From the NCBI GenBank assembly GCA_963971225.1, contig OZ020269.1:34059264-34123263 (forward strand): a DNA stretch of 64,000 bases, in the 5' to 3' direction. Origin of the DNA: Melieria omissa. Lineage: Eukaryota > Arthropoda > Insecta > Diptera > Ulidiidae. The notes beneath the pieces are model-generated. The model searched no databases, had not been told where the DNA came from, and was given only the letters and a program-made list of their open reading frames with translations. Below, piece by piece: positions 22,359 through 33,997 of this stretch. Each line of letters opens with the position of its first letter. Position 1 is the first letter of the stretch. The position numbers and the translations under genes were made by a program.

Positions 22359-24437
22359 TCATTAATCTGCATGTTCCTAATCTTATTCCAGGGGAACTGG
22401 CCATTTTTCGTTAACTTGTTGTCAAAAAGAGATGACGTGGACGTGTCTAAGAGAACCACAAACTTTCCTTTATGACTAGAATTGAAGTTTGTTTAAATTA
22501 TGTACCTTTCGGTACCAACATCCCCTTGGTTCAGTTATTGCTCTCTAATTTACTTTTCTCTCTTTCTTTGATTTTGCTGTCAGAAAAGACCATGCACGAT
22601 TTTTCTTTCCAACATACGCCTTCTGCAAAGGTAGTTGGCCTCTTGCTGCACTTTGTTGTTAACTGCCCAGTTATAATATCTGTGACGTCATCAATGTCCC
22701 TATACCAGTCCCCTGTTCCAGCTGCGATGCCAGACGCCGAAGAGCCTGCCATCCAAACTACCGTGTATCAGCTTACCTTCTCCTGCAAATGCCTTCACCA
22801 AGTGCCGAAAACCCTTGTGGTTTTGATTAACCTCCTGAAAATACTGTCACACCGGATGTACTCTAAGTTATTCCTTGATTCTCCTGAGCTCCGCAAGTTT
22901 TCTCAGCTATTGTCACTTGAAAAAAAAAGTTGGCGTGTTTTTCCACTTATAGATGGACCAAATTCCTGAACAAAAAGAGCGAGCCAAACATGCCTCAATA
23001 TGTCTGTGGACTGTGGACTCACCTACCAGATATGTGTGCAAATTTGAGAGTTGAGTTGATTTGAGACGATAACAAACAAAGATGGCAAAAACTTTGCGGT
23101 TCAAAGGTAAAAGCCTTTCTGCTCTCATGGGAGAGCTGAAATGCTCATTTTTCTACGCATTACTTGTACACTCAATCTTTCAAACAACGCAGATACGTTC
23201 TCCGAATGTTTTATTGAATTCAAACGTGAACTTTGCCATTGCTTCCCTTTGTTTTTCTTTGCTGCAAATCCTTTCAGGCTCACGGCCTGTCAGCGTTCTA
23301 ACAATATTTGACGTTCATTTGTCACTTCAGTCAACTGCGTCGACAATGATGGCCATGATGACAATAAAGTAAATCTCCGATAAGTCAGTCACCGAAAACA
23401 CACAAAGACGGCGCAAGGGCCGAGCACGGATGGCGATGGCGGCACGCTTCGGGAAAACTTATGATGCAAACGTCAATGTCGACGAAGAAGTCAAAAAGAT
23501 GCGCGTGGCTTTGTTGTTGGTGTTATTGTTATTTCAGTTGTTTGGCAAAAACGTCGCAAAGGAGGAACAGTTCACCTGCAAAAAGCACGCTGCCGTTAAG
23601 GGAGCAATTGTCATTCAGCCACTCAGTCAACCCGCCAACCAACCAGCCAATTTCCATTAGACTGGATATCCCGCAGGCGTTGAGTAAGCGCTCAGCGCGC
23701 CCACTCGTCAGCCGGCCGCCTCGACGAGCTGTCATACGCGCTGACACTCGTTGCATTCGTGTCGTGTTCGCTTTTGGGGGAAACAACTTCATCAGTCATC
23801 ATCAAAACGACAAAATGACATTTACAAATTATGATTGATTGTCTTCAGCGCAGGGTGTGATTCATTTTTTCACTCTCATTGTTCTGTTGCCGCCTTCGAA
23901 TCTCACCACTGCACTGCCTCGTAGGCCATAAAGCGAGCGGCTGGCATTTGATTGGTAGTATTGACGGCAAACAAAGCGGCAACAACAAGAGAGTAGTTAG
24001 TGGTATTGACTCCTGTCGAACGACAGACAGTAATTTACGCAGTCAATCATGGGCGTTGTCGGCAACTTCATTTCTATCTATATATGACTACTAGAAAACT
24101 TTGTTAATTTTTTCCAAGGATCAAAATTAATGTTTTTTCGTTGAGGTTGTATACTTTAAAAATTATAATGCAACATCATAATGGAGTAACTATTATAAAA
24201 AATTATCAAATCAGGCGTGCAAAATCCAGGCATGCAATCTCGAGATTGAGTTTGTGGGCGTGGTGAGAAGAATGGCATTGAACTTCAGTGATCATTTAAT
24301 ATCAACACTACTGGCTAAATGTGTTTGTTCAGTGCCTTGTGGATCCTATGCAATTTCAATCACATCCCTTCCAGTTCCCCCTGTGATGATATTCCACTAT
24401 TCCAATACCTCCGCTCCGATCGTTCGTGTTGTATATT
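22359..24437. other. Gene-free stretch
   Basis: A 165-residue plus frame at 22472-22969 and a 73-residue minus frame at 22531-22752 overlap. Neither shows a domain or splice context I recognise. 23350-24060 is GC-richer and unique-looking. No gene is claimed. Confidence 0.4.
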
Positions 24438-24513
24438 GTTATTCCCCAAGGTAAATTAACAAGGTATGCTACGTATGGAGCGACGTCTGTCAATGTCTCT
24501 CTTGGCACCCTTA

Positions 24514-25291
24514 TGGCCAAACTCCATAAATCGCGTTTCAGGCGTTCGGGGTTTGTCGGGTTATGGCGTTTCTCTCGTTATTCGCGTTGCAAATGGTCAA
24601 ACTCCATAAAGCGCGTTTCACGCGTCAGCTTCTTCTTCTTACGTCAGTTGATGCTAGTTTTTAATTGGCAAACTGCTGATTGATTTCGTTGTGAATTGTG
24701 AAAAACAACGAAATGAAATTGCTATACGACGTTATAGACTTTGTAGAATTTACTGATTTCATTTGAAACACATTAAATGCATATCGAACATTGCAAAAAA
24801 TAAAAAAAGATTCAGTTGAATTCAATTTGTAGCAATTTATTTCACAGGGGTGAGCAAAATTCGATCGACAACGAATAAGCTATCGAATTTCCAATACAGC
24901 GAAGACTAAGTTTCGTCTGTCAAAGAATTATGCTAATTTTTACGAATTTCTCCACATTCTATGTTAAAATATTGAATTTCAAATGTTTCTTAAATGTATT
25001 TAATAGCTTTCGTGTAAAATAAATGCATCCGACTTTTGCGATAACACAAGTTTGTTATCGGCATTACCATTCAACCACATAATGTATGACATCTTTAGGA
25101 GCTCTGTCAGCTGTTTGACGTCGTTTAACGAGAAACGCGAGAGAAAGTTGAAAATAGTTCAACTTTTGCCGCGTTTCGGGCGTAGTCATGGAGTTTGCTT
25201 CATACAAATACACTGATTCAACTTTTTCTCGAAACACGAGAAACGCCAAACACCACGATACGCCTGCAACGCGCTTTATGGAGTTTGGCCA
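24514..25291. mobile_element. PIF/Harbinger-type MITE
   Basis: Inverted ends start TGGCCAAACTCCATAAA and stay similar for about 60 bp, including GCGTTTCTC blocks. A 3-bp TTA stands directly outside each end (24511-24513 and 25292-25294), fitting the TWA target of Harbinger elements. The left end carries a second internal copy of the terminus at about 24595-24625. It is non-coding and nested in P-like element 2. Confidence 0.65.
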
Positions 25292-25948
25292 TTATTTGTG
25301 AACTGATGCCTTTTTTCGTAGGAAAAAGTACTAAATATCAGTTTGTAGCAGGGGTACCCTGTTAATTAGCGCCATCTACATTCTTGCGTAGTAATTAAGT
25401 ACCAAATGTCACTATCTCATAAGTTCACATGTTTACATATTTCCAAATGTCACTGTTGCACATGTTCACCTGTTTATAGTGTACTTCCAATGAATCAGAG
25501 TGTATAAAAGCGAGATTTGCGTTAATCTCGTTCACTTGCGCATTAGCGTCAATGATAACATGATGCGAAACTGAGAGCGCTCGACCACAATACATACTCA
25601 AAATCCGCACTAATACACCGATAACATCAGACCTTAGGGTTGATTTTGCCAAACATCAGACCCGGGGTATGCACAGAACCGTACTGTTGATTTCCCATAC
25701 AAGGGCCACGGCGAGGGTTGCGTTTACTTTCAATTTTTTAAGCATCGAAAAATCAATTGTTATTTCTTTGTAACTTTGTAATCTTTTGGAAGAAAAATGA
25801 TTAAAAAATTACAATATTTCCCGAAAACCAGTCAAAAGTATTTTAATACGTGTTTAACACATTTTTTATTCAGCTTTTATTGAATTTTATTCGTGAAATT
25901 TGAATGAAATGTGAATTTGATGAAAGCTCCATAGGAGTTTTTGCGATA

Positions 25949-26142
25949 ATTGCGACAGCCATATTTTGCTATCCCTTTTATACGGGTGCGCATATTATAT
26001 ATACATATATATATGTCATATATATATGTATATGTATATATAATATATGTATATATGATATGCGTATATATGTATATATAATATATGTATATATGATATG
26101 CGCACCCGTATAAAAGGGATAGCAAAATATGGCTGTCGCAAT
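25949..26142. mobile_element. Short hairpin MITE with AT core
   Basis: 47-bp perfect inverted arms (25949-25995 and 26096-26142) start ATTGCGACAGCCATATTTTG and end in GGGTGCGCATAT. TA is on both sides (25947-25948, 26143-26144). The core is a (TA)n/(TATG)n microsatellite that is itself nearly palindromic. It is non-coding, and the open frames across it are artefacts of the repeat. Confidence 0.75.
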
Positions 26143-26943
26143 TATAATATAATATAGATATATGCATATATATACATATGTTTTCTGATACGATTTTATA
26201 ATCGCGAAGTAGCAGACTATACTTATAAACATAAATTGTTTACTGTCCGACATTTATAAGTTTCGGCTACTTCTGGTTTTTGTGGTCCGTTTAGTCCGTG
26301 TTTTTTGCGAATTGGGAAACAAACGCATTAAATACATTTTTTTTATTTGTTCCTCTCTGAAATCATTGTTAAAAAAATTGTTAAAATGTTACAAAATCGT
26401 TAAAAAAAAATGGGTAACGCGCCGTATTGCCTCAGTGGTGGTTCGGAAAATGCAAATTAGTTATTATTAGTTTTTACATATGCACAAAGAAATAAGGATT
26501 TCTTTTTTACATCTTTATATCTCTGCATATTACAACTTTTCCCTAACATTTTCATTTAAATTAAATAATTTTGATCATTTCATATATTTTTTCCTTATTT
26601 TACACTGCTTCGTACAATAAGACTGCGAACATACTTTTTTACAAGTACATAAAAATTGCAACCCCGCGTTAGGAACAAATTTGCAAGTCAGCTGCTTGCT
26701 ACAATACGAATTGTTCCACAAAGAGAGAAAGCTGGCAGGGTTGACGATTTTCTTTTCAGCTCACACGGATTGTGTTCGTGTGACCAAAAAAAACGACAAA
26801 ATTTCGTCAATCCTCTCAGTTTCGCATCATGTTATCATTGATTAGCGTTCGAGGGACAACCCGGTAAGCTAAATGCGATACTTGGACAGGAAAACTGGCC
26901 GGTTCGCATTTGACTTAACTGTGGGGCCACTATTCCTCAGTGT

Positions 26944-27905
26944 CAGTGTTGCCGCTGTAAAATTTAAAAAAGTCGCAAAAAAAGTGTCATCAAGTGATCC
27001 AATTTGCTATGCCATGTATATAAATACATACTTTCATTATTTTACCTTTCGGAGCTCATTTTTTAAATAAATTTCTTAAGGAAATGATTTTCTGTGAAAA
27101 AACTGTTTTCCCCTTAAATTAATTGATGAAGGATATATTAAAAGGTTCCAATATGCATGTTTTGTATTTATTATGAATACATTTGCATTTCAAAGCATAT
27201 GCGTGATATACTTAATTATCCATTGGGAGCCATCAAAATTATTTTAGCAAATAACTTAGGCAATGCCACAAAAAAGCGCGTGAATTCAGATTAATTTTGT
27301 ACATTTTTGCGGGAAAACTTAGACATAATTAAAGAGTTGCAAGTAGTTTAACCTTCTACCTTTCCCTTGGGGTCTAATTCACCCCAGGCAGAATTAAAAA
27401 AACGGTTGAGCGGTTTTGTGCGCTTGTCTTGTGTGTTAATCGCTCTTTCAACCCAATAACAAATCGAGAAAAACACTTTTCGGGGCTTTCTCCTTTTCTT
27501 TTTTATGTGTTACCTTCCTCCATGTTTTGTCAGTAAATTATATAACCGTTTGGTTGGGGTCATCCTGACCCCAAAGGACAGCGAAAGCAATTTTGAGCAA
27601 GGGACAGGCACAAGGTTAAATGTTGCCAGAGGTGTAATTTTGAAGTACTTACGAGTTACCTTTAAAAAGTGAATACCAAAAGGAAGGCATATTATAAATA
27701 TTACGTACGCAAAAATAAAAAAATTAATTTTACGAAACAATTTTGAAAATTAATATATAAACTTTTTGATAAAAGAAAGGGGCAAAAGTCGCATGGTTTT
27801 GAAGAAAAGTGTCAAAATGAGCATATTTTTAAAAAGTCGGTGTCAGGTATCATCGGTCTCCAAAAAGGGTCAATTTGACACTATAGTCGCACAACGGCAA
27901 CACTG
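26944..27905. mobile_element. hAT-type MITE
   Basis: Inverted ends CAGTGTTGCCGCTGT and ACAACGGCAACACTG (one mismatch) are flanked by the perfect 8-bp duplication CTCAGTGT (26936-26943 and 27906-27913). It has no transposase frame. It holds a TTAA-flanked MITE (27352-27615). It sits inside P-like element 2. Confidence 0.85.
27352..27615. mobile_element. piggyBac-type MITE nested in hAT MITE
   Basis: TTAA on both sides (27348-27351, 27616-27619) flanks inverted ends CCTTCTACCTTTCCCTTG and CAAGGGACAGGCACAAGG (few mismatches). Subterminal GGGGTC...GACCCC hairpins at about 27368-27390 and 27555-27575 recall piggyBac-family ends. It is non-coding. Confidence 0.7.
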
Positions 27906-28327
27906 CTCAGTGTGGTTGGACAGGAAAACTGGCCGCCGCTACTGGGAATAGTCGGTTCCAAAGGTTGCCACTCGTCGCTAATTACCGTATATTTTCAGGA
28001 ATTGTTGTTTATATTAAATAAAATAAATCCGGTCCAGTACCGCTACAAGTTTTGATATTTTTTGGTACAACAACCTTTTTTGTACATTTTAGAATAGCAT
28101 TGAAATAAACATATTTGAAGCGTAATATAATTAATAAATGCAAAACATATGCACATATATACCTATTTGTTTTTTTATTGTTTTTTTGTTCATAAACTTC
28201 ATTGAATAATATTATACTTTTCATTGCACCTTTATCATCCTTGCCTTGAAATCCCTGCTGTTTGAACTTCATTTAAAAATTATTACGCTTTGAGTCCTGT
28301 TTGTTTTTTAAAATAAATAAAAATAAA

Positions 28328-30413
28328 ATGCCGAAAACCAGTTGCGCTTTTTGCCATACCACCTACGAAGGGAAGGTGTGCATGTTTCGTGTTCCTGCGG
28401 ACGAAGAGGTGGCCAGGCAATGGAATATGGTATGTGGTGGACGTCTCAAACAATACTCGAAATTGTGCGAAAAACATTTCAAATTAGCCGATTTCAAAGC
28501 GTTTGAGACTGAAGCCATATACCATTCCTTCATTGCATTTGCCTCAACCAAGTCAAGGGCAACAGGTTACATCGTGAGTTATATAAATTTTAATATCAAA
28601 TTAGTAGTGATTAAAGATAAAGCTTGCTGTTTACAGAGCAAATCAAAGGATTCTAACAGGTTCGGGTGTTTTGGAAAAGCAAAATAACTATAACGACAAC
28701 AACAACAACGACAATTTTTCCACAAATAAGGGAATCGAAACAGAACCGTAAGTTCAAATTGGTCAAGTTCTTATCGGTATAGCATTCGCCTCACCTTGGA
28801 GGAATTCTTTTCGCAGCTTACCTCAAATTTTCGGACTTGTGAAAGCCTCGCAAACCCAAAAAACGTTTCTTATTACGTGCAGCCTTTGTGATGATGAGTT
28901 TACCATTTCGGAATGGTATTCCTTTGCTTTGCATATGAAAACTAGCCACAGTTGCATGCTTGATGGGTGTGTGAAATCGGTTTTTGGTTAGCACATGGTA
29001 ATTAATGTAAAACAAATTTGTGTTTTAGGAGTCTTTGCCAAAACACGGGCAAGAAATTGGTTGAAAGCGCAACTCAAACTATGTAAGCAAATTAATACTA
29101 CTTGCATATATGATTTGATTTTATCAAGTAAAGGTTCACAGGAACGTGGCGGTTGTTGCAGATGGTATGGCTTTAGAAAATATCGAATTAAAGCAAAGCA
29201 TTGGAACCCTCAGGCAGCAAACAACCATGATCCATGATTGGTTCGATCTCCTCAATTCTCGGCTGACGTCTCCAAATTTAAGTGTGTTTAAAAAACCCTT
29301 TGGAATGGCCTTAGAGGAGCAGAAAGAAATGTTAAGCCGAATGTCAAAGCTTATGGCAAGTCCTCTGCTGCCTAATAAGACGGCACTCGTGCCATTTCAG
29401 AAGGGCATTTTAATCACAAACAAATCACTGGAACTTTTATACAACGAACTTCAGGAAAAATACAACATAAAATTCATCGTGACGAATAGATTGAACCAAG
29501 ATTTAGTGGAGCACCTCTTTGGAACAATCAGAAGTGTGGGCGGCCTGAACGATCACCCGAGTCCACTCCAGTTCAAATTTTGGTTTAGGAAATATTTATT
29601 TGGTATATAAAAATCTTGTTTCATACTATATTACATTGTCCGACATAACTTCGCACACATGGTAAAAGCCTATATGTATATCAATCATTATACTAGTTTG
29701 AAATTTTGTTATCGTGCAAACTAGTGTTATTTATATTCGCTCTTAACACGTGAACAGTCGGAACCAGTGAAGTTATTAGCGAACAATTGTTTAAATAAAT
29801 CGTTTTTAATTACAGCGCGAAATACCGAAATTTTAAGTTCAAATTATTATATTATATTAAGTATAAATTATCATGGTTCAAATTAACAGCAAATCAACTT
29901 CAGGAAACTAACTCGGCAAATGTTGTGCAACCATCTTTTCAAGACTCTTTTCAAAATTCAACGTTAGTAGACAATGACGAAAACGAACTTAACATAGACT
30001 TGACAAACGAATTTGACAGTTTCCACGAGGACGGATTGGAATATTTGGCGGGATATATTATTTGAAAATTAAATTTAAATAGCGTTCAAGCAATTCAAAG
30101 TGGGACTTGGACATGGGTGAACCAAGTATCCCAGGGTGGGCTTCTCAAGCCATCTAGTATATTTTTAAACAAAATTTAACAATTAGAAAAAATTTTTGTG
30201 GAACTAAATGGAGGCAAAATTCTATGTATTAAAAATTTATGTGATGATCTCTGCGATTCTTCAAAATTTGTTGGACTTTCTGATGATGTAAAAAAACTCT
30301 TTTTTAAATGCCGAATGTTTTTTAGAATAAGACATTTAAACAAGAATTTTAAAAAAACTCAACTAAAAAATAAATTTTTCAATAATAAAAAAATGTCAAA
30401 AACTGTTTTATGA
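28328..30413 (+). pseudogene. P-like transposase relic 2 (THAP plus C-terminus, core deleted)
   Basis: A THAP DNA-binding domain starts at 28328: SCAFC, RVPADEEVARQW, and LCEKHF supply the C2CH zinc ligands. It breaks at a GTGAG near 28574. A finger C-x2-C-x14-H-x4-H (CSLCDDEFTI...LHMKTSH) reads at about 28880-28955. The catalytic Asp blocks expected next are absent. Coding resumes at about 29146 with IHDWFDLLNSRL, VPFQKGILITNKSLELLY and NQDLVEHLFGTIRSVGGLND, then a C-terminal domain (about 29890-30413) with HEDGLEYLAGYI and stops in it. So it keeps DNA binding and tail but lost the front half of the RNase H fold. Drosophila KP elements have a comparable layout and encode repressors. Any such role here is inference, and the present stops argue against a full product. 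Confidence 0.85.
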
Positions 30414-30896
30414 AAAATTACCTTCTATTTTTATTTCTATTTGAATGCATTGAATTAAAAATATAAACTTTTTGCTACACAAAATCAATTGTTAGCACAT
30501 GACATTTTTGTCTTAGGAACAAATACTGAATGTTGCAACCAAACATTTGCTACTAAGTGAAAGTAACTCTGATTTTGACATAACCCGCACTCTTATTTTG
30601 AAGTCTCTCCATACGTAGCATACCTTGTTGATTTACCTTGGTTATTCCCATAGTCAAATAATAAAGTCATCCCGATAGGTGACGTCTATTTGTTTACGTA
30701 CTCTTATTTTGATAGCTGCCATTTATGTCCTCTCTACATTCTCACATGAATGAAATATGTCTGTCAAATTTTAACCTTTTTATTCATAATATAAAATATT
30801 CCAAAAAATATTTGGTTGTTTAAAGGAAGTTCATAAAAGATTTAAATATTTAAAAACTTTAACTTTAACTGAAGTGCAGTGCGGTACAAATAAAAA

Positions 30897-32632
30897 ATGC
30901 CAGCAACGTGCTGCATTTGTAAAAAAACATGGGACCAAAAAGTTTCAATGTTTTGTGTACCCAGTGAAAAGGATGAACGCTGCAAATGGGAAGCAGCAGT
31001 TGCAAAATCCCTGAGTGCCACCTCTAGAGTGTGTGCCAAGCACTTCTCAGAGGAGCACATTAAAGATGATCCACTACGAAAACGCAAGCGTTTACAACCA
31101 AACGCTGTACCCGCAAAAAAATTATCGACAATAGAAGTGTATGTGCAGAGTTTACAATTTTTTCAATTGCAATAAATATTCATGTATATGCATATATGTT
31201 AATATACCTAATATTAGGCCCGAAAACTTTGAAAACCCCTGGAATTGTGGTTCCATACAAGTAACTAAGGATAGAAAGACATATTCAATAAAATGTACAT
31301 TTTGTGACGAAACATTTTTACTATGGTCTTGGACAAAATTTATTAATCACGTTAAAGAAAAACACGACATTATAAATGAATTTGAGTAAGTTATAGCTAC
31401 TTACATCATTGCAATACATTTGTATGAGCTGAATATTTTAATAATATAGAATGCAATATACAAATCAGGCAAGTGCACAGAAATCTTATGTTGATTGCGA
31501 AACTCAGACTGAGTGAGTATAGTAATAATTGATTTTACAAATTGTATTATGTTACATATAACCAATTTTGTAGCCCTGAAATAATTCAACACACAACACT
31601 AATCGACATTAAGCAATTGCACAACAAGAAATTAAATTCCATAGAGTCCTTAAATCTTTCGATGCAAAACAAAATTCGCTGTATGGAATATTTCAACAAT
31701 GGCATCAACAAAATTTTTTCGGAAAACCAACTCAAAAAATTAAAAACTGGGAAGAATATTCATTGGAAGTGGGAGGATATTGCCACGGCAATTGCCCTTC
31801 ACGCTGCTGGGCCTAGAGCTTATAGGCATTTACTACTTAAGGGCTTCCCACTGCCGTCCACTACCACATTGAACAACTGGGTTCGAACTGTGTCGCTTGA
31901 AGAAGGGCTGCTACAAAATGTGATAAATGTTATGAAAAATAACCAAATGACTCCCGAACAAAAGCTATGCATTTTGTGCTTTGATGAGATGAAAGTTTCC
32001 TCATGTTACGAACTCGACACGTTAACTCAGGCAGTGCGAAAGCCCAGCAAGAACGTGCAAGTAGCTATGGTACGAGGTCTAAAAGCCTCATGGAAACAGC
32101 CAGTTTTTTACGCTTTCGATTGTAAACTTACAAAGGCTATTCTAGAAGAAATTATTTCCAAATTATACGTCGTGGGTTTCAAAATTCTTGGGGTTGTATG
32201 CGACATGGGTTCGAATAATCAAGCTCTGTGGAGAGAATTGGAGATTTCCGTCGGTAAGACTTTTATTTAAACTAGGTTGAATTGTCTCTTACCTTTTAAC
32301 TTAACTTACTTTTAACTTAACTCTAAGATAAAACGTGGTTCACAAATCCTGTTAACGTTGAAGAAAAAGTGTTCGTGTTTGCCGATGTTCCTCACCTCCT
32401 CAAACTCATAAGAAACCACTTTATTGATAACGGCTTTCTGTTTGAAAACAAAATTATAACGGTACAAACTCTTAAGCAAGTCATGAACTATACGTCCTCG
32501 TCAGACGTATCAATAGTATATAAGTTGTCTGAAGAACATTTGAACGTCCGAGGAGCGAGCCGTCAGAAAGTGAACCTAGAAAATGCACACAATTTGACTA
32601 AAAATAAAAAACTTTTTAAAACTGTTTCGTAA
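30897..32632 (+). pseudogene. P-like transposase relic 3 (C-terminus lost)
   Basis: A five-exon reading is clear. Exon 1 (from 30897) is a THAP domain: CCICKKTW, VSMFCVPSEKDERCKW, VCAKHFSEEHI and NAVP. Exon 2 (31218-31387) holds a finger with CTFC and HVKEKH. Exon 3 (31450-31512) ends CETQTE. Exon 4 (about 31574-32253) has a coiled coil, AAGPRAYRHLLLKGFPLP, LCFDEMKVS and VCDMGSNNQ (two catalytic Asp). A 74-bp intron (32254-32327) separates exon 5 (VFVFADVPHLLKLIRNHFID, SRQKVN), which fades into unrelated sequence after 32582. The final catalytic block and C-terminal domain are missing, so it cannot be active. The coding frame before that point looks nearly undamaged, and introns sit where relic 1 has them. 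Confidence 0.88.
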
Positions 32633-33297
32633 AACCCATTCGTATTATTTAAATAATTTCTTTACATGATACGTATCCATATCTATGTTAATGTCCCTAC
32701 AAGGAATGCCTAACCGAAACTCCAGAAAAAAGTTCAAAATTTGTCTAAAAACTAACACATGCATAAAAATTTCCCAAATCTCACTAACACATTCAAATCT
32801 GCATTTCACATGTTGGGATTTTTTCCAGTAAGTGGGAATGAAAGAATATATTTGCATTAGTACCTTCCATATTCTCTGTATGAAAGAGTGAGATAACGAT
32901 ATAAACGTGGCGTGCCACTTGATTTTATGCCCAAAATGTCGTAGTTCACGCGAAGACTTCAACTGGTACGTCAGGCAAGCGTCCGCTGACGAATTTATTT
33001 TTGTGGAACGTTTTGAAGGTAATAAAATATTTACTTGACTAAAAAATAACATTAAATTGAATTATTATTTCATGATTGTTCTATATAGATCTTTTCCGAA
33101 GCATGGATATGGATAATTCAACAAAAGAACCCTGGAGGCTAAAACCAAAGGCGCCGGAAGAAATGTTGTGTTTTTTTTGTGTGTCTTTCTCGCTTTTCCT
33201 CTTTGTATTTCTTTTTTATGATAGCCAAATACATTTTTTTAAACTAATCGTCCAAATAGTTTTAATGTATATTTACGTAATGACTATCAGGTACATC

Positions 33298-33470
33298 TAA
33301 CCGACAAACCGGTTAGACCTATCTGGTAGACATACCGAATCGTACGTTATGTCTACCAGATAGGTATGACCGGTTTGTCGGTTAGACGTAACTGACTGTT
33401 ACGGTAGACATACCGATTCATACGTTATGCCTACCAGATAGGTCTGACCGGTTTGTCGGTAAGACGTAAC
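33298..33470. repeat. Palindrome plus direct repeats
   Basis: A palindrome of about 38-bp arms (33298-33335 and 33348-33386; core arm text CTATCTGGTAGACATA, outer text CTAACCGACAAACCGG) is followed by further copies of the same arm: TAGACGTAACTGA at about 33383 and 33461, and ACCAGATAGGT at about 33356 and 33431. It lies inside P-like element 3 between its broken gene and the inner element. It is non-coding, and the origin is unknown to me. Confidence 0.7.
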
Positions 33471-33997
33471 TGAATGGTACATGCGAGACTCCATGTGAGT
33501 AAGCGAGGCAGCTGTACGTTTGCCAAGGTTTCAGAGTGCATGCGTTAGAAGGTGATATCAAATCACACGGACACAAAATCAAGTCACACGTAAACAAAAG
33601 GACTAGTCAGATTTTTCACACTGCTAGAACAAATCTGACTAGAAATATAACCGATATGTTGGTTATGTATACCGGTTATATAACTAGTCATATGACCGGT
33701 AGTCTCCTTGTAGGGGTGTTTTCTGTATACACATACAGTACACAACATATACACTCCATTGCTTGTAGCTATTTGTATACACATTTGAAAAAGGGTTAAA
33801 AGCAAAATAAATGTCGAATGAGTTGAATTCAAAATACTTTGAGAGAACAGTTGTCAAAATAAGAGTACGAGGCATGATACAAAAATATACAGGTAGATTC
33901 AATCGAGCAAATTTAAAAGTCGGTTGCTTTTTTGGCAAATAAAAATAAAATTTTAAGGGTGCAAAAAAAAGTAAAGGAACAAACGTTTTCGTGAAAA

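Larger units (their letters stand above)
24446..30640 (+). mobile_element. P-like element 2 (with nested MITEs), target GTTATTCC
   Basis: 31-bp inverted ends begin CAAGGTAAAT(T/C)AACAAGG: left 24447-24477, right 30610-30640, with one difference. They match through CTACGTATG. GTTATTCC stands before the left end (24438-24445, followed by one extra C) and after the right end (30641-30648). A 31-bp repeat and 8-bp duplication are the classic P-element signature, and the CA-start, AAAT, AACA and AGG spacing recalls the P terminus. Inside lies a THAP transposase relic (28328-30413), plus a Harbinger-type MITE, a hairpin MITE, a hAT MITE and a piggyBac MITE. 25292-25948, 26145-26943 and 27906-28327 show no gene. 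Removing the insertions leaves about 4.3 kb. Confidence 0.8.

Noticed and set aside
22472..22969. 165-residue frame
   Set aside because: No recognisable domain, an opposing frame on the other strand, and no promoter or splice evidence.
25877..26253. Tyr/Ile-rich open frames over the AT microsatellite
   Set aside because: They are translations of a TATATG-type repeat inside a hairpin MITE.
33076..33300. Possible exon with a basic N-terminus following a TATAG acceptor
   Set aside because: The upstream sequence has no consistent frame and the C-terminal half is an AT-rich hydrophobic run; it fits no P-like domain.
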